DNA from: Gnetum montanum
Lineage: Eukaryota; Streptophyta; Gnetopsida; Gnetales; Gnetaceae
Direction: 5' to 3'
Assembly: GCA_015680685.1 (NCBI GenBank)
Contig: MNCI01028834.1
Location: forward strand, 155,137 to 208,271
DNA length: 53,135 nucleotides
Under the pieces are notes generated by a model. The model searched no databases, was not told where the DNA came from, and saw only the letters and a program-made list of their open reading frames with translations. A program made the translations under genes and the position numbers. This document shows positions 20,953-30,738 of the stretch, in pieces; the stretch's first letter is position 1, and every line of letters starts with the position of its first letter.

Positions 20953-21772
20953 CTGAGAAGGGCCCGTGTCCCTCTCGAAGGATATCCAGTCTAAACTGAG
21001 CCTGAGGCAACACTAGACCTCCTCTGCCATGATATCCCGCAACACCTTTTGTCTAGTTCAGTATCTGTAGTAGCTCTCTCCCTTTTGGCAGTCATCCACC
21101 TCAGTGGCCCTAAATAAAAGGAGATGGTTGCGGTCTCTCCTGTAGGAAGGTCCACTTTCTAGTCAGGAGATTTCGTAACCTTTACCTGCTCTTTGAACTT
21201 AGCATAAGCCTCTAAAGTGTCAATAGCATTTACAAATCCTTTATACGTAAACGCCTCCATAGCAGCATCCTCGTACATTCTACGGCTGGTGGCGTGTTCT
21301 AGTTTATACATATGTTTATGATTTTTCTAGGACTGCCCCCATTTGTAAACTTTGACATTGAAATATTTCAAATCTTGACACTTCTAGGCTAGTAAGTCCA
21401 TATGCATCCACTGTTCTATTATTTCGTAGGTGGCCTCGACGTTCTGACATGTGATAGTCCAAAATCTGGCATAGTCTATCACAGTCGTGTGCCAGTCCTC
21501 ATTATTAGTGTCACAGGCTATGAGGAATTCGTTCCTCTACTTGAGATCCTCCACCTCGGTGCTCAGGTTGGCCTTCTGTTACTTAGCCTTTTGGACCTAT
21601 TTCCATAGGTTCTCATTGACGCACTTATACTTCCACAAGAAGCATGTCGAGTGTAAAGCTCATTTGCAAGCCTTGTTGTATGCTTGACGAGATACCTCAA
21701 TCACTTTAGGAGGGAATGTGGACACGACACCAGCTTTTAAAGGTTGTGTCGGGTCCCATTTGAGTTGAGAGG

Positions 21773-21876
21773 CTGCCATGACATGAAGAGCATACCAGTT
21801 GCATTAGTATAGCAAGATTAGCAAACTCACGAAATTCTAGCACAACAACGTGAGAGTAATTAATAGTAATACTTAC
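21773..21876 (-). other. Intron before the coiled-coil exon of the C antisense gene
   Basis: The minus-strand donor GAAGCTA|GTAAGTATTAC and acceptor CATGTCATGGCAG|CCTCTC fit plant splice sites well. A has GTATGTG and GCCTATAG at the same places (4425-4513). D keeps the donor only (GATTA|GTACATT near 48200). Confidence 0.7.
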
Positions 21877-23879
21877 TAGCTTCAGGGTCCACCTACTGAA
21901 GGCGGCTGATCATGTCATCAACAATTCCATGCATGAACAAGAACTTTTTGGGGACCTCAGCCCATGATTCCGCGTGAATTGGAGAAGGTCATGTAGCATC
22001 AATAGTAGCACTTGTCACATAATTAAACATGTCAGCAATGGCTAAAAAGGGCTATGACAAGGCAGATATATTGTTAAACCTACCAGCATCCGATTACGGT
22101 CTCTCTTCTTGCTGATATAAAATGATGGTGGTAACCTGGCCAGAGATTCTTGCTGGGTCCCTACGGATCTCTTCTTCATGCACTGGTGCCTTTCCTTTTA
22201 GGATACTAGCATCCTTTTTATTCAGGGAAGATTCCTCTTCATCAATAGAAGGATTCTCCCTAATAATAAGAGCCCCTGCCTTAGCAGCATGAGCTCCCTT
22301 CCTTATGATCGGGGCCCTTCTCTTTGAGATTGGGGCCTCCGTGTCCTTATTTGTTGTCCCTGTCTTAAGGGGAAACACCTCTTCATTGCCTTCTTATTCT
22401 TCCTCTTCTTCTTTTGCTATTCAAGAAGCGTGTTTGCATTAACTCAAGACAAGTTAGCCTAAGTCAGGTGCTATGCTATGCTACGCTGCCTAGTGTAGTA
22501 GACAATAGCAAAGTAGGCAGTAAACGAAAGTGCTTACAAATAGGGGGTTGGGTTGCATCCTCTATAGTTTAAGCTATAGTCTTCACCCCTCCTCTTCCTC
22601 CGTGCGAAGGGTTTCCTTAGCTGGAGGAGGCCTCTTACGCCGCAACTTGCCGACCATAGTCTCAGCTATGAGACGTTCATATGGCAGGGGACGTCTCTCC
22701 TATGTTGTCTTGGTCGCAAATGTTGCGTGTCACCTAATCCTTAGTTGTTACAGAGAATGACTCCCCAATTATTTCTGGGGGATCTTAGGCTCAGATGGTC
22801 TAAAGGATCTAGTGAATCCATGGTCTGGAGATTTGGTTGCAATTTCACATGACCTAGACTTCATTCTCCTAAACCACTAGAAACTCTACGAAACACTTTA
22901 GGTAGGCTATGTAAAAGGCATAATATATATTGGAATGGGACTCTGTCTTCTTACAGAGCCTCAAGATTTTGGTCTACAAGCCATTACATAAAAACCTGAC
23001 CTAGTTGTAGCAAGCCCCCTCCTCCATAACTTTGTGCATCACCTAGGCCTGCTCGATCCCCATGACCTTCCCTTGGGAGAGCAGCTGGGGGAATGCGTAA
23101 GCACAGAAGACAGGGTAAACCCCCTTGGTGGGTCCTCCTTTGATCTTCTCAATGGGTAGCCCCTTTCTCTCCTTAGCAAGCCCTAATCACTCCTAGATGT
23201 TCTTCTTCTCAAGGGTCAGCTCTATCTTGGACTTTGATTCTATGAGGATGTCGTTGGCAAGGACACCGAAGAGGTTTGTGAATAGCTGGTCATTGATTTC
23301 AATGACCATCCGCACATCCTATTTGTGCATGTAGAAGTAGCTCGCCTTGTCAAAAAAGGAGTTGACTAGGGAAAGCATCTCGACGGCAGGAATGTTCGGA
23401 TTTGGGACCAAGAACAGATCCATAAGCCCCATCTTTTGGATGTTCTAGACCAAGGAGTCTGAGGCCGTAGCATTTATCCAGCATTGGCTTGTATCTACTT
23501 CTTCATACTTGAAGTAGATATTTTCCCCCTACATCTTGGTGGTTACCACCATCAAAGATCACAAAGACACTTAAGCATGTAGCACTTACTATTTAGCCTA
23601 CCAGGTCTGTATGGTAATGGGAATGGTGAAAGACTAACTACAACTTGATGAGTAGTGATCGGTTTGAAGGGTTCCGCCCACCCCTTATCCAGCCAACTAG
23701 ACCCCCTGCACTAATCATAGGGAATGGGGAACAAGTATTGGTAGAAGTGGTATTCACCCCCACATTGACCAATCACACTTGCACATAGGTTCTCAGTAGA
23801 AGAGAACTCCTGTAGGGCTATACGCATTGTAGTTAGCAAGCTTGGTCAATCATGAACCCCTTCCTGGTTGATCTAGAAC

Positions 23880-23964
23880 CTGATAGTAGAAAACATATTG
23901 TTAGCATTTGGCCAACATTACAAGCGTGGCACAACACAACGAAACAAGGTTGCAAAAATCTCAC
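23880..23964 (-). other. Phase-2 intron inside the HAD-like part of the C antisense gene
   Basis: The minus-strand donor is GCTGGCAG|GTGAGA and the acceptor TTTTCTACTATCAG|GTTC, 85 bp long. Joining the exons keeps the reading frame. A (5726-5804) and D (50157-50232) have introns of 79 and 76 bp at the same codon position and phase. Confidence 0.75.
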
Positions 23965-25220
23965 CTGCCAGCACAGTAGACAGTTCCTAGTCGATTTTGG
24001 AAGCACGTCACCATGTAACGTGCCACAAACAATGTGTTGTAAGAGTGGTAGCAGCTGTATTCAAGCATATCCTAGATCTAGGATAAATGCCTCAACCCTG
24101 TTTGGCTTTGACTGGATCCTTCTCCTTGCCTGCTAAATATTTCTCCATCCGTCAAAAACCTCAGGATGCCCTAGCTTGCCCCAGGAAATATGGCTTTGGT
24201 TATGATGGTAACCTCTTCCTCCTCTAGGTATGACCAAATGATCACACTGAAGTGTTGGAGGAGGTAGTGTAGAAACTCCTGTGCTCCTTTCCTGAACCAT
24301 ACCCCTTGCTCTCCCATGCGTATCTAGGGAGGAGGGGCGTTGGCCATGAGTTTGCTTACATGACACAAGACCCCTACAACTTCTAAGATAATTAGAATGG
24401 GCCTTAGCCCCACTCTGCACAATACAATCACTACGCATTAGCATCATGTCTAAGTGCAATACGCATGCAACATAGCAGTACCTAGTAGTTCATGCATTTA
24501 GCGTAGCATAGCCCTCTTCTCGCACATAGCGTAGCAAGAACATGAAAGCGCCAACGTGGCGAAAATAGCCTAGCGTAGCAACAGAACGATATCCCTAATA
24601 GGGTGATTAACAATATGCCTTAGCAAAACATGTGTTGCACTGTCGCATCACACATGGCCTAGCCCTCTTGAGGGTTCTACACCACGCCATTTGAAAGCTA
24701 GGTAACATAAACTATCCAAGCCCCCACAATTATGATGACTGCAGTGGTGGTAGTTTAAGCAACCTTACATGCAACGATGGCATAGCGTTTATGCATCTGC
24801 CATAGCCAAAACAACAATAGTGGTGATGTAAAGGCTGAAACAATGCGATGATAGAAAATACAAATGACTAAGACTAGGATACACAATGAAAGTAGAAAAA
24901 AAATGATAACAGAATTGCGAAAAAAGCAGAGGAACCATAGTGTCCTACTGGGTCAATGGTGTGTCCTCCCATGTCGTGACGTGTGCTTGTGTCATGCACC
25001 CTAGGGTTGTCTTCACTTCCTCGACCTTTGTGAGTGCCAGATGAGTGTGTTCCTTCTTAGGAGCCATCGTCCTACTTGCAAATTTCCCCTCCTCGCTATG
25101 AAAAAGATCCACCTTGCTCTTCATTAACACAATCGCTCCATGCTTTGAAATCACCTTGTGCTCCAATATGGGCTTTGTGCTCTTACAGTGAGAATGACAA
25201 GTTTACTAGGGTTTAATCCC

Positions 25221-25229
25221 TATTTATGG
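25221..25229 (-). promoter_or_regulatory. TATA-like box of the C antisense gene
   Basis: CATAAATAGGG on the minus strand lies about 55 bases upstream of the ATG at 25166. The aligned site in D is a perfect TATAAATA (52355-52362) with the same GGG and TTT-ACC/CCC flanks. Confidence 0.6.
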
Positions 25230-25399
25230 TCGTAATGGTAAGAAAGGGAAACTTGTTGCTCTCTCTCTTCATTTAATGTGGAGTGCGCCACACAACGTAG
25301 CATGCTCACCATGACATCATAGCACTGTTGGCATTAAAACCTTGACACACTTTAAGCCAACTGTTTGCTTTCCCAAAAACAAAAAATATATTTGTTTTT

Positions 25400-25790
25400 G
25401 TTAAGGGTGCAAAAAGACCTTAAACTAGCAACTCTAGCAATCATAGCGTTACCAGTTCGAAAAGACCTTAAACTAGCAATCCTAGAATAGTTACACCTTT
25501 AACGGTTCGAAAAGACCTTAAACTAGCAGTTTCGACTTGTTACACATGGGCATTTTTGCGTTAAACTAGCAGTTTTGACTTGTTACACATGGGTAGTTTT
25601 GTGTTAAACTAGTAGTTTCACACTTTTACATGGGCAGTTTCACATTTTCTAGTGGTTTCATACTCTCGCATTAGCAGTTTTGCAATTTCTATCAGTTTCG
25701 TGTTTTCATGTCAGCAGTTTGCATTTTTTTTAACAAGCTTCACACTCTTACGCCTTGGTGGTCTATCATGATCTTAAACTGGCAAGCTTT
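25400..25790 (+). repeat. Pre-RT spacer repeats of element C
   Basis: Units such as AAAAGACCTTAAACTAGCA (25410, 25460, 25505) give way to shorter GTTAAACTAGCAGTTTTG and GCAGTTTC units (25555-25730). They lie between the antisense promoter and pol, so the antisense gene has related repeats on both sides. Confidence 0.75.
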
Positions 25791-26299
25791 TAATTTTTAT
25801 ATCATCATACTTTGCTAGTTGCATCATCGCTGTTTTGCAAATTTTCATTATACACAATTACTACCAATAGGTGCCTCTTAATCAGGTTTTCATCTCATTT
25901 TGTCAAGTTAAGAAAAAAATGGAAATCCATTGTGATCTCTTAGTAGGTCCACATGGCAAGCTCACGAGGCAATTGAACCCAGACCTGATCGACTGGGGGT
26001 CAATCACAACTAGCACCATAGCATCCTTAGAAGCATTCCCAAACTAGCCCGAGCATATGGTCCAAACCCTAGACTTAGAGGTCGGGGATGTAACTGAGGA
26101 CTGTCTTGTCGAGACACCTGTGACCATGTCCAAGGGGGAGTTAAGAACGTTAAAACTTAGCTTCCTCCTAGACGCGCAGATGCATGAAAATGTAGCCAAG
26201 ATTCTGCAAGACAACATCAATGTCTTCACATGGTCGTACAACAACATGCTGAGTCTAAATCTGTGGCTGATACAGCACAACATCGTCCTAGACCCAGGC

Positions 26300-27110
26300 A
26301 TGAAGGCAGTCAATCAGAAGGCTTGCAAAGGTAAGCCAGAAATTACACTAGCTGTAAGAAATGAAATCACCAAGTTATACCAAGTTGGTTTCATCCACGC
26401 GGTTGACTACTTGGAATGCGTGTCCAATATTGTTGTGGTTTCAAAAAAAACATTAGGGATACGAATCTGTATAGAATTTGGGGATCTGAATAAGGCAATG
26501 ATCAAGGAAGATTTCCCACTTCCAAACATCGACCAGCTCATCGACACCATGGTTGGTCATGCTCTATTATCCTTCATGGATGGTTTTTCTGGATACAACC
26601 TAATCTGCATTAACCCAGAGCACCAGCTAACAATAACCTTCATGACCCCATGGTGTACCTTTTGCTACACCATGATGCATTTTGGGCTCAAGAATGCCAG
26701 AGCAACCTACCAGCAAGCCATGACCTACATTCTCAGCGACTATATCCTAGAAGCACTAAACGAATACATGGATGATATAGCAGTCAAGTCCAAGGAGGTA
26801 GCTGATCACCCATGTGATCTAGGGGTAGTCCTCAAGTGCTGTCAAATACATAACTTACACCTCAGTCCTAAAAAGTACGTGTTCGGGATGAAAATCAGAT
26901 GCATGTTAGGGTTCATAGTATTGGAGGGTAGAATATGGGTGGACCCTGACAAATTTAAGATCATCATCAACCTAGCACCTTCCACAAACCTTAAGGAGGT
27001 ACATGGTTTGCAAGGTAGGGTGCAATTCATTTGAAGGTTTATAGCAAAGTTGACCGATAAGTTACACCCCATGCAACATCTTCTAAAGAAGGGGGTTAAC
27101 TTTGAATGGA
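26300..27110 (+). pseudogene. Reverse transcriptase domain of element C
   Basis: The Ty3/gypsy RT domain shows VVVSKKTLGIRICIEFGDLN, KEDFPLPNIDQLID, LLSFMDGFSGYN, FGLKNARATYQQAM and the catalytic EYMDDIAVKSK (26760-26795). It ends with LGFIV and the thumb region LKEVHGLQGRVQFI. The Asp of MDGFSGY and both Asp of YMDD are kept, so the active-site triad looks intact in the translation. A TGA at 27032 replaces the Trp codon expected in QFIWRF, and TAG stops lie at 27116 and 27125. Confidence 0.92.
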
Positions 27111-27149
27111 CAACCTAGTGTCAATAGGCCTTCGGAAACCTAAAGAAGG

Positions 27150-27550
27150 AGCTTTTGCACCTCTCAACTATGCATCCGGCGCAGAGAGATAAATCTTTCT
27201 TCATCTACCTTGCCATCTCTAATACATCTATCGTGGAACTACTAGGTCGGAAATGAGATGATGGATCTAAGATACCGGTGTAGTATCTGAGTCATGCACT
27301 AATAGCGCATGAGGTGAAATACAATGAAGTGGAGAGGAATTGCCTTGCCTTAGTGTTTACACTAAAAAAGTGGGTGCATTACCTATTCCGCAGTACAACT
27401 AACATCATTTGCAAAAGCAACATACTCTGGGCTATCACTAACGACCTATACGAAAGTAGCAGGATAGCCCAATGGAAAGAAATAACTACGGAGTTCGACC
27501 TACACTATGTAAGTCAATCGTTGACAAAGGGTCAAGCCATAGTGACCTAA
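27150..27550 (+). pseudogene. First (retroviral-type) RNase H domain, degenerate
   Basis: The segment FFIYLAISNTSIVELL replaces the usual D-containing first strand of gypsy RNase H. LSHALIAHEVKYNEVERNCLA and FTLKKWVHYL follow, which are its standard landmarks. The first catalytic Asp is absent, as is common in Tat elements where a second RNase H takes over. TAG stops occur near 27257 and 27281. Confidence 0.8.
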
Positions 27551-27639
27551 CTCACAGCCTTGCCTGTCGATTACCAGGAAACCATAGATCCCGAATTTCC
27601 AAACGAGCATGGTAGCATTATCAACATCATCCCATTGCA

Positions 27640-28040
27640 TCCTAGAGCCACTATGCAGTTTGACAGCACCTCAACCACACAAGGAGGTAGTGCCATTGCC
27701 GTCATCACATTCCCCTCTGGGGAAATGCACTTGTCTACTTATCGTTTTGCATTCCCTTGTACTAACAATGTGGTAGAGTATGAGGGGTTACTCAGAGGCC
27801 TCTTGGCTGTGCAAGCACTATGCATACAACACCTGGAAATTCGTGGAGATTCACAACTAGTTGTGAATCAAATCATCGAAGTCTACGCCTACAAAGCTAT
27901 GCACCTGCAACCCTACTATGACCTAGCAAAAATCATGCTTAAGCAATTTCTAACCACAGATGTGCAACATGTGCCACGCAACGAGAACACTATGGCAGAT
28001 TCCTTAGCCACCCTAGCACTAAACATTCCATCACATTCAT
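27640..28040 (+). pseudogene. Second RNase H domain (archaeal/plant type) of element C
   Basis: This is a complete RNase H fold with MQFDSTSTTQGGSAIAVI (first Asp), NNVVEYEGLLRGL (Glu), IRGDSQLVVNQI (second Asp) and NTMADSLATLAL (last Asp). All four catalytic acids are present. It lies after the standard RNase H and before integrase, the hallmark of the Tat lineage. The uninterrupted frame spans 27560-28183. Confidence 0.9.
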
Positions 28041-28299
28041 TTTCAAGTTTTCCAACATTGATTATCAAATGTGCTGAACCTATCACTCAGGCGGGACATG
28101 TGGCCTCTATGCCGTGGATACCTAGGAGTGGTATGCCAACATTAAAGCCCACCTACAACATAGCGAACCCCCAGTTGGATTGACATCTGCTCAGAGAAAT
28201 GTAATCCGTAAGCATGCTTGATGATATACCCTCATGGGAAATGACGTCTTATGCTGACGTTCCTATGACAGGATATTGCTGCCATGTGTGGGTGGGGAG

Positions 28300-29368
28300 C
28301 AGGTGTAGAAGGTACTTAATGAAGTGCATGAGGGGCTGTGTGATGGACACATAGAACCTAGGGCTATGGCTACGAAAATTAGATGCCTAGGGTACTAAGG
28401 GCCCCACATGGAGCATGATTTTTTGTCAAAAGTCAAGACATGTGACATGTGCCAGAGATAGACAAATCTCATATGTGTCTCATCCACAGACCTGCACCCA
28501 ACACAAATCACATGGCCTTTCCAATGATGGGGACTAGACCTCATAGGATCCATCACACCTAAGTCCTCCGTAGGGCATAGTTTCATTATCATTGCCATAG
28601 TATTTTACTAAGTGGGTGGAAGCTATTCCTCTAAGAAAGACGATGTCTCAACAAATCTTCCACTTCATCCTGGACAACATCATAACGTGATTTGGGTTTC
28701 CAATGACTATTGTGACCAACAATGGGCCGTAGTTCAGCAGTATAGAAACCTAAACCTTCTGCAACAACCTAGGCATCAAGCAATCATTCTCCTCCCCATA
28801 CTACCTACAGGTGAATAGACAAGCAGAGGCTACAAATAATTCTATCATCAACTTGCTGAGGAAAATGCTTAACAATAGCAAGAGGCAGTGGCACGAGCAA
28901 ATCCTCTATGTTCTATGGGCCTACAGGACAACGTGCAGAATTGCGACAAGGAAGATTCGTTACAGCCTTGTTTATGGATCTGAAGCTATATTGTCTCTTG
29001 AGTTGCAGGTACCATCACTTCGGATGATCCTATCCAACATCGTGAGCAAAGCCTAGAACAATGAGTCTTGGATCATCGACCTCGAGTCAATAGAGAAGGA
29101 GTGCGCATAGACGTTGAGCCACATAGAGCACTACTAGAGCAAGCAGTAGTAAAAGCACCATGCAGACCCGCATCAGTGGCTAGTGAAGAAGAGAGACCTC
29201 ATCCTCAATGCTGTCCACGAGCACGTGAGAAAATTCTTAGCCAATTGGAAAGGCCCTTACATGGTCACTAAGGCCTTCAGGAATGGCACCTTCAAGGTGG
29301 TAGACATGGACGACAATGAGTTTGCCAACCCAGTGAATCACTCGTACCTCAAGCCGTACTACATTTAA
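28300..29368 (+). pseudogene. Integrase domain of element C
   Basis: The zinc-binding HHCC part is visible as VHEGLCDGH and KTCDMCQR (28325-28460). The core shows WGLDLIGSITPKS (first Asp), then after a frameshift near 28597 YFTKWVEAIPLRK, TIVTNNGP, where the second catalytic Asp is Asn, and RQAEATNNSI with the Glu (28815-28840). WAYRTTCR and YGSEAILSLE follow. The C-terminal GPY part reads NWKGPYMVTKAFRNGTFKVV (29240-29300). It inserts element DNA into the genome; this copy is dead through the frameshift, stops and D-to-N change. Confidence 0.9.
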
Positions 29369-29394
29369 AGCATGGTAGCAACAAGCACCATCTA

Positions 29395-29745
29395 CTACGA
29401 TGTTAAACTGGCAACAACAGGCAACTGTTCACTATGATGTAAAACTAGCACAGGCCAGCAATCATCCGCTTCGAAATTAAACTAGCACGGCTACATCAAC
29501 ATTTGCTATGATGATAAACTAGCAACAACAACAAGTAGCACTCTCTACAACGTTAAACTAGCGACGATCATCTACCACAACATAAAAATGGCACAGCTAG
29601 TCCGCTATGACTATAAACTGACATGGTGTGTCCGCTATGATATTAAACTAGCTTGTACAGTCTGCTGGGATGTTAAACTAGCATAGCAGTTTGTTGGGAC
29701 CCTATCCTAGTGCATGGTCTACCAAGACCTTTAACTAGATTCATG
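29395..29745 (+). repeat. Post-integrase spacer repeats of element C
   Basis: Nine or so units of the type CCGCTATGATGTTAAACTAGCA with a period near 35-45 bases start right after the pol stop. Units sit near 29405, 29440, 29478, 29515, 29552, 29585, 29618, 29645 and 29672. Similar repeats in B are at 9180-9430. Confidence 0.8.
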
Positions 29746-30725
29746 TCACATCCCTAGCATGCATCTACATCAAGTACACATTGAACGAGTGTGCACAATG
29801 CTGATGCAAGGGTGGGATGTTGCAGTTTTGGAATGTGATCCATGACATAATGGGGACATGCTCTAGAACACACATGATGTCGCCACCCTTGGCATTGTGT
29901 TGACCCTCTAAAGATGTCATATGACAATGCATTGGCCCTTCGGAGCTATCGTCGCCATGGCCCATCGCCCTGACGGTAGTTCCTTGGTTAGTGCCTACTG
30001 TTGGAGTTCCAGCAGTATTGTGGCCCAGCCACAATATTGTTATCCTCTAGCCCCCTGCCAATGGTGTTTGGCTATGTGGTAGCTGATCCCATAGGTATAC
30101 TGGGAATGCATGCCCTTGGCAAGGATTCCAGAGCATTTGCACTCATAGCGACACCTCCCTCCTTCGAGGCCGATTCCTCCATGCTGTCTACAGCTAGCAA
30201 GACCTTTGCCATCATTGACCGAGGGCACATTTTGCCATAGCAGCAAATGCTATAGCATCGTGAAGTGAGAGCCTCGTCTAGCCCAACTACTTCAGAGTGC
30301 AAATTCCATGACGTGCGTAACACAGCTCATTGCATAGGAAGCATCAGCGCAAACTCCATGACGTGTGTAACACAACTCGTTGCATGGGAAGCACCTGTAG
30401 GCAGGTCGAAACCCTACACGGATGTAACACAACTCATCTTGGGAAAGATACCTATCCTATGGGAGGTCGAAGGTTAGTGAAAGCAAAGATGAAAACACAA
30501 AAAACTCCCTCATAAGAACTTCGACAAGGGATTCTGCTAAACCTCATCTTTGTTCTTCTCTTGTAATTTCTTCCTCCATGCTTCGTCTTTTCCTTCCAAT
30601 GCAACACTCTCAAGCGCAGCGAAGCAACGTCCCGACTCTCACCTAATGACAATGTTAGCATTTTTTCTTCTATGGTGTTTCGTATTCTTTGTCAACATCT
30701 ATTGAACTCATTCTCCAGACATCGA
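29746..30725. other. 3' non-coding region of element C with three short tandem repeats
   Basis: No gene can be supported. At 30298-30450 three units of about 55 bases share the phrase ACTCCATGACGTGTGTAACACAACTC and GCATGGGAAGCA. Open frames of 60-90 codons occur on both strands but overlap one another and show no motif. The region ends in CTTTGTCAACATC...CAGACATCGAC, which is matched on the minus strand at 13985-13923. Confidence 0.55.
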
Positions 30726-30738
30726 CAAAGAGGGGCTA
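30726..30738 (+). other. Polypurine tract of element C
   Basis: AAAGAGGGGCTAA sits directly before the 3' LTR start TGAAACATCCC. This purine run would prime plus-strand DNA synthesis. A decayed equivalent, AAAGAGTGGCTAA, lies on the minus strand before the LTR start at 13922. Confidence 0.7.

Larger units (their letters stand above)
20740..25170 (-). pseudogene. Antisense spliced gene of element C (FCP1/HAD-like and coiled-coil protein)
   Basis: Read leftwards: the first exon starts MEHKVISKHG (25166). A HAD-like exon (24410-23965) has LIILEVVGVLCH, GVWFRKGAQEFLHYLLQHF, VIIWSYLEEEE and YHSYNTLFVA. A phase-2 intron (23880-23964) follows, then ALQEFSSTENL (23879-23600). A large exon (about 23560-22590) has MGLMDLFLVPNPNI, VRMVIEINDQLFTNLFGV and FCAYAFPQLLSQ and ends in basic KLRRKRPPP. 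Then come an acidic/basic exon (about 22380-22090), KFLFMHGIVDDMI (21960-21877), an intron (21773-21876), a coiled-coil exon (21772-20953), an intron (20864-20952) and a tail exon. The same order and splice phases occur in A and partly in D. TAG stops make it a pseudogene here. HAD membership rests on motif pattern, and the key acids are missing. Confidence 0.68.
25919..29368 (+). pseudogene. pol: pol pseudogene of element C (RT, RNase H, second RNase H, integrase)
   Basis: Pol copies element RNA into DNA and inserts it. The ATG at 25919 opens a frame conserved with D (52805), including ASLEAFPN/ASLEMLLD and LEVGDVTED/IEVGDVIED. RT, the first RNase H, the second RNase H and the start of integrase stay in one frame, broken only by stops. 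A frameshift lies near 28597 within integrase, and another in the linker region near 29056-29190. The product ends FANPVNHSYLKPYYI at 29365. Pol is separated from gag-protease by about 5.6 kb that includes the antisense gene. A separate ATG or splicing would therefore be needed for expression. Confidence 0.88.

Noticed and set aside
26044-26313. Minus-strand frame opposite the start of pol
   Set aside because: It is a shadow of the well supported pol frame, with no own motif.
29765-30323. Overlapping plus and minus open frames of 60-90 codons after integrase in C
   Set aside because: They overlap each other on both strands, show no motif, and do not align with the matching region of B.
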